Part shown: positions 9,152 to 16,435 of the stretch, piece by piece
How positions within the stretch are numbered: the stretch's first letter is position 1
Layout: every line of letters starts with the position of its first letter
Assembly: GCA_038198445.1 (NCBI GenBank)
Contig: JBBPZZ010000049.1
Location: 1 to 30,952 of the forward strand
Reading direction: 5' to 3'
Length of the DNA: 30,952 nt
Source: JACDDK01 sp038198445
Lineage (GTDB): Bacteria; Actinomycetota; Rubrobacteria; Rubrobacterales; Rubrobacteraceae
Notes under the pieces: model-generated
Database searches by the model: none
The model's input: only the letters and a program-made list of their open reading frames with translations
Told to the model about the DNA's origin: nothing
Position numbers and translations under genes: made by a program

Positions 9152-10036
9152 ATGGACCGATCCGAACATGCCCAAGGGTACGCTCTCTTAGAAGAGGCTG
9201 TCACCGTTTTGTTCTGTCTGGTAGACGACGTCTACCAGACCATCAACCCTAACGCTCAGCGCTACGAGAGGCTGAAAAAGCTCTCGGATTCAGAAGTCAT
9301 AACGCTCGCCTTGTTCCAGCAACTCCGGGGTATAGAGAGCCAACGGTCCTTCCTGCGCGACGCTTCGAGATTCTTCTCTCACCTCTTTCCTGGGGTGATT
9401 GGTCTCGCTCCTTCCTCCTTGCACCGTAGGATTAGGAAGTTGCGACGCTTCCTGGAACCCATGAGACGTGCCGTACTAACCGACCTCGTCGGCACGCCCG
9501 AGACCTTGCTCATCGATTCAACACTTCTGTCGGTATTGCACCCCAGGCAGGTGGGGCAGTCGGCAGGCTTTGCGGGTGCGGCCTGGGTGAGGTGGGGCTC
9601 CTTCTCAGCCTACGGTGTGAAGCTGCACCTGCTTTGCTCCACTAACCGGGTGCCGCTCTCCTACGAGCTGACCGCCGCCAACGTCGCCGAGGTGCGCTTG
9701 ACCAAGGAACTGCTCGAAAGGGCGAATCTAGGAGAGGACATAGCACGCAGGCTTTTCGGGGATCTAGCCTACCGGAGCACGGCGTTGGAGAAGGCCCTGG
9801 CTGAGACCGGGGTGCTACTGGTAACCGAGCGTTCCCGGCAGAATGGCAAGAGGCAGCAGATCGAGATCGCCCTGGCAAGCTTAAAAAGGGTCTTTCGGCT
9901 CGAGGTGCCCCTGGCGACAACGCTGGTGGGGCTCGTCACCAGGATTGCGGCGAAGATCTGCTCCTACACCTACGCCTTCTTGGTCAACCGCCACCTGGAG
10001 AGGCCGCAAGGTCGGATCAAAGACTTGTGGGCCTGA
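9152..10036 (+). CDS. IS982-family transposase
   Basis: A 294-residue DDE transposase that would cut and join the ends of its own element. The N-terminal region LSDSEVITLALFQQLRGIESQRSFLRDASRFFSHLFPG is typical of IS982. The catalytic acids fit the family pattern: Asp in LLIDSTLLSVLHPRQ, Asp in LFGDLAYRS and Glu in QQIEIALASLKRVF. The fold motif YGVKLHLLCSTN is also present, as is the C-terminal LVTRIAAKICSYTYAFLVN. The reading frame is intact, so the protein may be active. The ATG at 9152 is 6 nt after an AAAGGAG site that can be sequestered in a hairpin. Confidence 0.88.
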   Translation: MDRSEHAQGYALLEEAVTVLFCLVDDVYQTINPNAQRYERLKKLSDSEVITLALFQQLRGIESQRSFLRDASRFFSHLFPGVIGLAPSSLHRRIRKLRRFLEPMRRAVLTDLVGTPETLLIDSTLLSVLHPRQVGQSAGFAGAAWVRWGSFSAYGVKLHLLCSTNRVPLSYELTAANVAEVRLTKELLERANLGEDIARRLFGDLAYRSTALEKALAETGVLLVTERSRQNGKRQQIEIALASLKRVFRLEVPLATTLVGLVTRIAAKICSYTYAFLVNRHLERPQGRIKDLWA

Positions 10037-10050
10037 AATCCTCGCAACAC

Positions 10051-10530
10051 TCATCTAGCTTGAGACATCGTCCTTCCTTTCTTATTCGTCTTTTGATCTA
10101 GATTTAACCCACCTTTTATAGCCATCTTAGGACTATTGACCCACTTGTGCAATATGTACTTATGTAGATACCGGCATGAGCGTTGTTGACAAAACCAGAA
10201 TAGGGAAAGCGAGCCCACCAAACCACCTGGAAACACCCCGAGACACGCGAACCTGAAACGGCGACTTTAGACGTAGTAGAAGGGCTTACTCGAAAGCCGA
10301 TAGTTTAGGAGACGGAACTAGCCTCGCACAGCGAATCCCTAACCTTCTCCCATGAAGTGACGCGACGGTTTCTCGTCAGCCTTGCGAATCACAGTTCGTC
10401 ATCCGCGCACCGTCCATCTCCAAACCCTGGACTTTGAATTCATACTTCATCGTTCCTGAAAGCCGCCTGTAACCCGCAAGTCGCTTCAGCCCAAAACAGG
10501 TTCATTTGCAGGGCTTTTTCTTCGGAGCAA
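10051..10530. other. Gene-free stretch between the insertion sequence and nrdJ
   Basis: About 480 bp with no gene I can support. A 61-codon minus-strand frame (10051-10236) has no recognisable similarity or ribosome binding site. The DNA is less GC-rich than its neighbours at 10070-10200. I looked for tRNA, riboswitch and transposase remnants and saw none. Confidence 0.5.
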
Positions 10531-10558
10531 GAAAAAAGGCGGACCCGAGGGTCCGCCT
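10531..10558 (-). terminator. Rho-independent terminator of the nrdR-nrdJ operon
   Basis: On the minus strand, 24 bp after the nrdJ stop, AGGCGGACCC (10558-10549) pairs perfectly with GGGTCCGCCT (10546-10537). A run of six T residues follows (10536-10531). In practice the innermost pairs open to form the loop. This is a canonical strong terminator for leftward transcription. Confidence 0.9.
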
Positions 10559-10581
10559 GACACTAAAGCTATATCTTACGG

Positions 10582-12840
10582 TTAGCTACACTTGGAATAG
10601 CCGCAAGAGTGACATACTACGCAGCCTTCCTGCTTGGTCAGGCCGCCAGAGCATTCTGGACAGGCCCCGATGACGGGGAGGTTTTTGGCCTCGGGGGCTT
10701 CCTCGACCAGATAGTGTTCGGCCATCGCTTTCGCCACGCCGTCGGGGACGGAAAGGATCGCGTTCTGGCCGAAGCCAGCCGGGTGGCCGTCCTGGATTCC
10801 GCGGAGCTGGTGAACGACCTCGGCGGGGGTAGCGCCATGTTTTTCGGCCAGAGAGATCATTCGTCCCAGCGCGTCGGAGAAGGCCGCTGCCGTACCGCCA
10901 GGCTTGCCGATGACGATGAAGCACTCGCGCGGGCCGAACTCATCGTCGTTCATCGAGACGTAGAGCGGACCGTGGCCGGTCTGTATCTTCTTCGTCACAC
11001 CGGAGAGCGTACGCGGCCGGCCGTTGCGGGCCTTGGCGAGCGAGACATACTCCTTCTCGACCTCGGTGCCGGGCTGCACTCCTACCCGCGTCTTGCCGGT
11101 CGAGAGGACCTGGGCGTCACGAGAACCATCGCGGTAGACGGCCATCGCCTTGCAGCCGAGCGAGAAGGCGAAGCGGTAGGCGTCTTCCACGTCCTTCGTC
11201 GTCGCCTCGTTCGGGAGGTTGATGGTCTTGGAGATGCCCATCGAAGTGTACTTCTGGAACGCGGCCTGCATGCGGACGTGCCACTCGCTGGTTATGTCGT
11301 GCGAGGTGACCCAGGTGCCACGCACATCGTCCGGCACCTCTTCGATGTCGCGGACGGAGCCGTGCTCGGCGACCTTCTTCATCAGGTCCTCGGAGTAGAA
11401 GCCGCGGGCTTTGGCGAGCCTCACGAACTCGGGGTTCACGTCCGGCAGCTCCATATCGGCCTGGCGGCGCATGAACGCCACGGCGAAGAGCGGCTCGATG
11501 CCGCCGGAGCAGCCGGCGATTATGGAGATGGTGCCGGTCGGGGCGATGGTGGTTACGGTCGCGTTGCGGACGCGGTCGCCGCGCGCCTCGTGGCGCGAGC
11601 CCTCGAAGTTACCGTAGACGCCGCGCTCGTCGGCGAGCGTACGAGACGCTTCCCATGCCTCATCGTCCACGAACTTCATCACCTTCTCGGCGAAGGCGAG
11701 GCCCTCTTCGGAATCGTAGGTAATGCCGAGCTTTATCAGGAGGTCGGCGAAGCCCATGACGCCGAGCCCGATGCGGCGGTTGCCCCGGCTCATCGCGTCG
11801 ATCTCCGGGAGAGGGTAGTTGTTCATCTCGATCACGTTGTCGAGGAAGCGGATGGTGGTGTGGATCGTCTCGCGCAGCTCGTCCCAGTCGACCTCGCCCT
11901 CACCCGGCATACGTCCCTCTATAAAGAAGCGCTCCAGGTTGATCGAACCGAGGTTGCACGAGTCATACGGCGGCAGATGCGCCTCCGAGCACGGGTTCGT
12001 TGACTCTATCGGGAACTGCGGCGTGGGGTTGTCGTCGTTGATCTTGTCGATAAACACCACGCCCGGCTCGCCGTTCAGCCACGCGCCCTCGACTATCTTG
12101 ACGAACAGGTCGCGCGCCCGGACTGTCTTCCTGACCTCGCCATCACGCGGGTTTTTCAGGTCGAAGTCCGTGTCGTTCTCGACGGCCTCCATGAAAGCAT
12201 CGGTGATAGCGACGGAGATGTTGAAGTTGTTTATCTGGTCGTTCTCTTTCTTGCAGGTGATGAACTCCTCGATATCCGGGTGGTCCACCCGCAAGATGCC
12301 CATGTTCGCCCCGCGACGGGTGCCGCCCTGCTTGATCTTGTCCGTCGAGGCGTCATATATAGCCATGAACGAGACCGGCCCGCTCGATACGCCCATCGTA
12401 CTCTTGACGATGTCGTTCTTGGGACGCAACCGCGAGAACCCGAAACCCGTCCCGCCACCACTCTTGTGAATGACAGCCTGGTGCTTCAAGGTATCGTAGA
12501 TGCCGTCTATAGAGTCCTCGACCGGCAGGACGAAACACGCCGAGAGCTGCTGCAACTCGCGGCCGGCGTTCATCAGGGTCGGGGAGTTCGGCATGAACTT
12601 CCTCGACAGCATCATCTGGAGGAACTTCTCCTGCGACTCCTCGTAGAGAGCCTGCGCTTCCCCACCCTCCTTGAAGCGAAACTCGCCCTCGGCGATGTTC
12701 GACGCCACGCGCCGGAACATGTCGATGGGCTCCTCAATAGCCTCGCCCTGCTCGTTCTTCTTGAGGTAGCGTTTCTTTAGAACGGCGATCGCGTTCTCAG
12801 ACAACTGGGCGTCCGTTAACCTATTCCTGTCTACTTCCAT
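10582..12840 (-). CDS. nrdJ: Adenosylcobalamin-dependent (class II) ribonucleoside reductase
   Basis: Reduces ribonucleotides to deoxyribonucleotides for DNA synthesis, using a B12-derived radical and no oxygen. The protein has 752 residues from the ATG at 12840. That start is preferred because GGAGG lies 6 nt upstream, whereas the ATG two codons earlier touches it. Numbered from that start, Cys102 (LSACFVLP) and Cys295 (SCNLGSINL) form the redox pair, and Cys284 with Glu286 in NPCSE are the radical and acid residues. PTGTISIIAGCSGGIEP is also present. The C-terminus has the zinc-ribbon CPEC...CVVCHSCGYSKC that relays electrons. It follows nrdR by 62 bp and ends in a strong terminator. No cobalamin riboswitch was found upstream. 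Confidence 0.96.
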   Translation of the reverse strand: MEVDRNRLTDAQLSENAIAVLKKRYLKKNEQGEAIEEPIDMFRRVASNIAEGEFRFKEGGEAQALYEESQEKFLQMMLSRKFMPNSPTLMNAGRELQQLSACFVLPVEDSIDGIYDTLKHQAVIHKSGGGTGFGFSRLRPKNDIVKSTMGVSSGPVSFMAIYDASTDKIKQGGTRRGANMGILRVDHPDIEEFITCKKENDQINNFNISVAITDAFMEAVENDTDFDLKNPRDGEVRKTVRARDLFVKIVEGAWLNGEPGVVFIDKINDDNPTPQFPIESTNPCSEAHLPPYDSCNLGSINLERFFIEGRMPGEGEVDWDELRETIHTTIRFLDNVIEMNNYPLPEIDAMSRGNRRIGLGVMGFADLLIKLGITYDSEEGLAFAEKVMKFVDDEAWEASRTLADERGVYGNFEGSRHEARGDRVRNATVTTIAPTGTISIIAGCSGGIEPLFAVAFMRRQADMELPDVNPEFVRLAKARGFYSEDLMKKVAEHGSVRDIEEVPDDVRGTWVTSHDITSEWHVRMQAAFQKYTSMGISKTINLPNEATTKDVEDAYRFAFSLGCKAMAVYRDGSRDAQVLSTGKTRVGVQPGTEVEKEYVSLAKARNGRPRTLSGVTKKIQTGHGPLYVSMNDDEFGPRECFIVIGKPGGTAAAFSDALGRMISLAEKHGATPAEVVHQLRGIQDGHPAGFGQNAILSVPDGVAKAMAEHYLVEEAPEAKNLPVIGACPECSGGLTKQEGCVVCHSCGYSKCS

Positions 12841-12902
12841 ACTCATCCTCCCTAAGTTTACTGCTCGTTTCTTTTATTCCAACAATTACTTAACCGCCAG
12901 AT

Positions 12903-13376
12903 TCAGCGCCCACCCACGCTGGATCCAGCAAGCCTTACTAGCTCGGAGCGGAACTGGTCCACGTCCGTGTACTGCCTATATACAGAAGCGAAGCGCAGAT
13001 ACGCAACCATATCAAGCCGCCGCAGCCGCATCAACACCATATCGCCGAGCCGCCGCGAGGTTACCTCATGCCGCCGCCGCTCACGGAGATCGGCTTCGAT
13101 CTCGTCCACGAGGACCTCCACATCCTCGTCCGTGACCCGCTGCTTGGCACAGGCACTGGAGATGCCCGCGCGCAACTTCTCCCGGTCAAAGGGCTCCCGC
13201 CCACCTTCCCTCTTTAATACCATCAACCTCAACGGCTCCCGGCGCTCATACGTCGTAAACCGCTTTCCACATCCCTCCGCCAGACACTCCCGGCGCCGGC
13301 GAATGGCGTCCTTCGTCTCCGACAAACGACTGTCTATTACTTTCGTATCCTCGAAATCACAATATGGACACTGCAC
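12903..13376 (-). CDS. nrdR: Transcriptional repressor NrdR
   Basis: NrdR represses ribonucleotide reductase genes when dATP is high. The 157-residue protein has an N-terminal zinc ribbon with Cys3 and Cys6 (MQCPYC) and Cys31 and Cys36 (RRRECLAEGCGKRFTTYER). An ATP-cone follows (about residues 49-139), with LMVLKREGGREPFDREKLRAGI carrying the Lys-Arg nucleotide-binding motif. The second cysteine pair is separated by four residues instead of the usual two. It is the first gene of the nrdR-nrdJ operon and probably represses itself through the two boxes just upstream. The start ATG at 13376 is fixed by the conserved MxCPxC beginning. Confidence 0.95.
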   Translation of the reverse strand: MQCPYCDFEDTKVIDSRLSETKDAIRRRRECLAEGCGKRFTTYERREPLRLMVLKREGGREPFDREKLRAGISSACAKQRVTDEDVEVLVDEIEADLRERRRHEVTSRRLGDMVLMRLRRLDMVAYLRFASVYRQYTDVDQFRSELVRLAGSSVGGR

Positions 13377-13397
13377 TTTGTAACCCCCGTAGCCTCA

Positions 13398-13444
13398 ACA
13401 CCACATCTGGTTATTGAAGCAACCTAACACACCACATTTTCGGA
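13398..13444 (-). promoter_or_regulatory. Tandem NrdR boxes upstream of nrdR
   Basis: Two related sites read on the plus strand as ACACCACATCTGGTTA (13398-13413) and ACACCACATTTTCGGA (13429-13444). They share ACACCACAT and start exactly 31 bp apart, three helical turns. NrdR boxes (consensus close to ACACWATATCTWGTGT) occur as such pairs in front of nrd operons. I count about 11 and 10 matches of 16. Their position 22 bp before the nrdR ATG and over the likely promoter supports autoregulation. Confidence 0.7.
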
Positions 13445-13471
13445 TAGCAATAGCACTTATATAACCTTCAA
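13444..13471 (-). promoter_or_regulatory. Possible nrdR-nrdJ promoter
   Basis: On the minus strand TTGAAG (13471-13466) and TGCTAT (13449-13444) are 16 bp apart. The -10 element touches the distal NrdR box, so repressor binding would block it. The hexamers are only moderate matches to consensus. Confidence 0.35.
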
Positions 13472-13733
13472 CGTTAGGTTAATTTAACGCTAATACTCCG
13501 AATCGCCCTTTTCAAGCGGGGTTCAGGCTTCTTACTATCACAAGAAACTTTTTTCAGAAATTTTTTCAGAGCAGCTACAATCAGCAGAAAAACCCGCAAA
13601 TCGCGTACCTTTACGTTCAGGTCGAAACAGTACGCTATACCAGGCATTTAACTTTGAACTTGTAGGCTAAAACGATTCAACATCAGGTTGAGGTTTATTC
13701 TGTATCCACGCTTCAGGCTTGTGCCACATGTGC
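13472..13733. other. Gene-free AT-richer stretch between tadA and nrdR
   Basis: No gene is visible. The sequence is clearly less GC-rich than its surroundings, with A/T runs around 13548-13566. It contains the 9-mer TTCAGGCTT at 13522 and 13712, with a third copy at 13737 that forms the 3' end of tadA. I saw no terminator for tadA, no riboswitch and no tRNA. Confidence 0.5.
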
Positions 13734-14225
13734 TTATTCAGGCTTCTGGCGACGTTCTCTGAAGAAATCCCGGAGCAGTTTAGCAGCTTCGTCCTCCAAC
13801 ACGCCATGTTTCACGGGATAGGTATGGTTGAGGCGAATATCTTGGGGAAGGTTGTGCAGGGTTCCGGCGAATCCGGCTTTTGGGTCGGGGGCGGCGTAGA
13901 CGAGGCGTGAGACTCGGGCGGCATGGGCGGCGCCGGCGCACATGGGGCAGGGTTCGAGGGTCGCATAGAGGGTGCATCCGGTCAGGCGCCAGGTATTCAG
14001 GCTCGCGGCGGCCTGGCGGATAGCCAGAAGTTCGGCGTGGGCGGTCGGGTCTTTTGTCGCTTCACGTTCGTTGGCGGCCGTGGCCAGTATTTCGTCACCC
14101 CTGGCTACTATGGCGCCTACGGGGACCTCGCCCCTTTCGGCGGCCTCTTCCGCGGCCGCGAGGGCGTGGCGCATCATTGCCAGGTCCGTAAGTTCGGAGA
14201 AATCGGGTTCAAGTAAGTCGGGCAT
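13734..14225 (-). CDS. tadA: tRNA-specific adenosine deaminase
   Basis: Converts adenosine 34 to inosine in the anticodon of tRNA-Arg(ACG), an essential wobble modification. From the ATG at 14225 the protein has 163 residues. The zinc-dependent deaminase motifs are present: His63 and catalytic Glu65 in PTAHAELLAI, and Cys93 and Cys96 in EPCPMCAGAA. The family's N-terminal MRHAL...EVPVGAI is at residues 18-39. I place the start at 14225 since it gives the usual short lead before MRHAL; a longer frame to 14276 has no support. There is no clear ribosome binding site. It diverges from the moxR operon, and the two share a 78-bp intergenic region. Confidence 0.93.
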   Translation of the reverse strand: MPDLLEPDFSELTDLAMMRHALAAAEEAAERGEVPVGAIVARGDEILATAANEREATKDPTAHAELLAIRQAAASLNTWRLTGCTLYATLEPCPMCAGAAHAARVSRLVYAAPDPKAGFAGTLHNLPQDIRLNHTYPVKHGVLEDEAAKLLRDFFRERRQKPE

Positions 14226-14303
14226 GCGGCCGATAATAGCAGGGAGAGAGTTCGCTTGGCGGTGCGTTATACACAAGGCTCGATGTCACCCAGGAGGGAT
14301 ATA

Positions 14304-15263
14304 GTGCAGTGTAGCCGAACCGGGATAGAAGACCTCGTGGAGGTGCGTGAGGTTTATGAAAAGCTGAAGGAGAGCATCTGCCGGGTAATAGTCGGCAAGG
14401 ACGGGGTGGTGGACCTCTGCCTTATCTCTTTGCTCGCCGGTGGTCACGTGCTTTTGACGGACATCCCCGGTGTAGGCAAGACGACGCTCGCACGGGCCAT
14501 TTCCTCATCCATAGACGCGGAGTTCGGCCGGATCCAGTTTACGCCGGACCTGTTGCCGTCGGATATCACGGGGACGGGCGTCTTCGACCCGCGGCAGGCG
14601 CGCTTCGATTGGATCCCCGGTCCCATCTTCGCGCCGGTCTTGCTGGCCGATGAGATCAACCGCGCCACCCCCCGCACCCAGAGCGCGCTGCTCGAAGCGA
14701 TGGCCGAAAATCAGGTTACGGTGGATGGTATCTCGCGTCCACTGCCGGAGCCGTTCTTCGTGATGGCGACCCAGAACCCTCACCAGTTCCACGGCACCTA
14801 TCCCCTACCGGAAGGACAACTCGATAGGTTCATGGTCGCTACGAGCATGGGTTATCCGGCGCGGAAGGCGGAGTTCGGGATCGTTCGGGCGCAAGTGGAG
14901 CGCAGGCCGCTGGAGGAGATGGAGCCGGTCGCCGGAAGCCAGGAGGTCTGCGACGCGCGAGAGCTAGTTCGCAGCGTGCAGATCCACGACGAAGTCCTGG
15001 AGTACGCGGTTAAGATCGCCGAGGCGACCCGCGAGCATCCGGCGGTCTCTCTGGGAGTCTCACCGCGCGGCTCCATCGCCCTCATCCGGGCGGCGCAGGC
15101 GCGAGCCGCTACAAGGGGACGGGACTTCGCGGGACCGGAGGACGTCAAGGCGCTCGCGCCGAACACGCTGCCGCACAGGATCAGTGTCCGCGGCGGAGCT
15201 TCTGGCGTTACGGCGGAAGGTGTCGTCCGGGAGGTCCTGAACTCCGTACCTTCACCAGCGTAG
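14304..15263 (+). CDS. MoxR-family AAA+ ATPase
   Basis: MoxR ATPases act as chaperones, usually working with DUF58 or von Willebrand-type partner proteins. The Walker A motif is IPGVGKTTLA (GVGKT at residues 56-60) and Walker B is VLLADEINRA (113-117). The sensor 1 region reads FVMATQNP, and SPRGSIALIRAAQA carries the sensor 2 arginine. I choose the GTG at 14304 (319 residues) because AGGAGG lies 6 nt upstream; the frame stays open for 16 more codons but without such a site. It leads an operon with the DUF58 and transglutaminase genes, the standard trio, and ends 20 bp before the next gene. Confidence 0.93.
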   Translation: MQCSRTGIEDLVEVREVYEKLKESICRVIVGKDGVVDLCLISLLAGGHVLLTDIPGVGKTTLARAISSSIDAEFGRIQFTPDLLPSDITGTGVFDPRQARFDWIPGPIFAPVLLADEINRATPRTQSALLEAMAENQVTVDGISRPLPEPFFVMATQNPHQFHGTYPLPEGQLDRFMVATSMGYPARKAEFGIVRAQVERRPLEEMEPVAGSQEVCDARELVRSVQIHDEVLEYAVKIAEATREHPAVSLGVSPRGSIALIRAAQARAATRGRDFAGPEDVKALAPNTLPHRISVRGGASGVTAEGVVREVLNSVPSPA

Positions 15264-15283
15264 GGCTTCGAGCGGCCGGATAG

Positions 15284-16435
15284 ATGAAGGCTCTGAAATA
15301 TATAAGGAAGATGGCGAAGTTCATCTTTGTGGGATGTCTCGGGGTGATCCTCTACTCTATCGCCACCACCTCCGGCGCGGGATGGCTGTACGTGATCTCG
15401 GCCAGTATCGTCGGTGTGATCCTCATCTCCGCGCTCGTCCCTCTCTACAACATGCGCGGCATCGAGATGATACGGCATGCTCCGGTAGTAGGGACGGCGG
15501 GTGATCCACTCTCCTGTAAGCTGGAAGTCCGCAACACGGGCCGTCTCTCCAGGTATCTGCTGGAGGTAGGCGACAACTTCGCCGGAGATACGGGTGGCGG
15601 AGTCGTGGAACGAGTAAGACGCAGCACACCAGAGAGCTTCGATTACACCCTCGAGAACCCGCGGCGGGGGATCTACTCCGGCAGCGAGGTAGTTATACAG
15701 TCTGCGGCGCCGTTCGGGTTGTTCCGCGGCAAGCGCCGGATGCGCGTGGCCTCAAACACCACCATCTATCCCAGGACTTTCGACGTAGCGGGCCTGCCGC
15801 GTCCAACGTCGCCGGATGCCGCGGGTGCGGAACGTGACGAGGCTTCGGAGATGCACCGGGGACTCGGGGGCGAGTTCTGGGGAGTACGGGAGTACCGGCC
15901 CGGAGACCCGGCGCGCCTCATAGCCTGGCGCCAGAGCGCCCGCAGCCTCGCGTCGGGGAGGCTCTCCGTGGTGGAGCTTGCCCGCGAGATGGATCCCCCA
16001 CTCAAACTCGCCCTGAACCTGGACGCCCGCGCTCCGGCGGAGGTTCGGGAGATGATCGTTTCGGCCGCGGCCTCTCTGATGCTGCGCGCCCTCAAGGAGA
16101 ACCGCGAAGTCGCCGCTGATGCCGGTCCCCAATACCACGACTTCCCCGAAACCCCAGCCCCAGCCCCAGACGCCATCCTAAACTGGTGTGCCGGGCTCAT
16201 CGCCTCCCGGCCACCGGTCATGGAAGAGGCGAACATCGAGATACTGCCGGCCATGAACTACGAACGGCTTCCGCGAGCGGAGACGGTTGTGCTGGTCTCG
16301 TGCCACGAGTTCGCCGGAGAGGGCGCCTGGATGACACCGGATGAAGAGCGAGCACTGGTGGATAGCATTGAGTCCAGCGGGCAGCGGGTGACAATGCTCG
16401 GCCCGGACGTGCGAGAGCCCTGGAGGATCTCTTGA
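15284..16435 (+). CDS. DUF58 domain-containing membrane protein
   Basis: A 383-residue protein with two N-terminal membrane helices (about 12-28 and 35-53), then a beta-rich region. The DUF58 signature is FWGVREYRPGDPARLIAWRQSA (about residues 198-219), followed by a von Willebrand A-like fold that lacks a clear metal site. The exact role of the family is unknown. It is nearly always encoded between a MoxR ATPase and a TgpA-type transglutaminase, as here, so a shared membrane-associated complex is likely. Its TGA stop overlaps the TTG start of the next gene by 3 bp, so translation is coupled. Confidence 0.9.
   Translation: MKALKYIRKMAKFIFVGCLGVILYSIATTSGAGWLYVISASIVGVILISALVPLYNMRGIEMIRHAPVVGTAGDPLSCKLEVRNTGRLSRYLLEVGDNFAGDTGGGVVERVRRSTPESFDYTLENPRRGIYSGSEVVIQSAAPFGLFRGKRRMRVASNTTIYPRTFDVAGLPRPTSPDAAGAERDEASEMHRGLGGEFWGVREYRPGDPARLIAWRQSARSLASGRLSVVELAREMDPPLKLALNLDARAPAEVREMIVSAAASLMLRALKENREVAADAGPQYHDFPETPAPAPDAILNWCAGLIASRPPVMEEANIEILPAMNYERLPRAETVVLVSCHEFAGEGAWMTPDEERALVDSIESSGQRVTMLGPDVREPWRIS

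Larger units (their letters stand above)
9089..10050 (+). mobile_element. IS982-family insertion sequence (ends tentative)
   Basis: A single DDE transposase gene with short flanks, total close to 1 kb as expected for this family. I found only a weak pair of candidate terminal inverted repeats: GTGTCAAAGGAT at 9089 and, on the other strand reading from 10050, GTGTTGCGAGGAT. They match partially with one gap, and no target-site duplication is visible, so the ends are a guess. The element lies between the FAD oxidoreductase (minus) and the nrdJ terminator side, and interrupts no recognisable gene. Confidence 0.45.

Noticed and set aside
10051..10236. 61-codon minus-strand open frame beside the insertion sequence
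   Set aside because: No ribosome binding site, no recognisable domain, and a composition unlike the neighbouring genes.
10609..12003. 464-codon plus-strand frame opposite nrdJ
   Set aside because: Antisense shadow of the well-supported nrdJ gene, with no motif of its own.
13472..13733. Cobalamin riboswitch upstream of nrdR-nrdJ
   Set aside because: Considered because nrdJ needs B12, but no B12-box or paired core elements could be found.
14256..14303. Longer start for the MoxR ATPase
   Set aside because: The AGGAGG site 6 nt before the GTG at 14304 fits much better, and the extra residues are not conserved.
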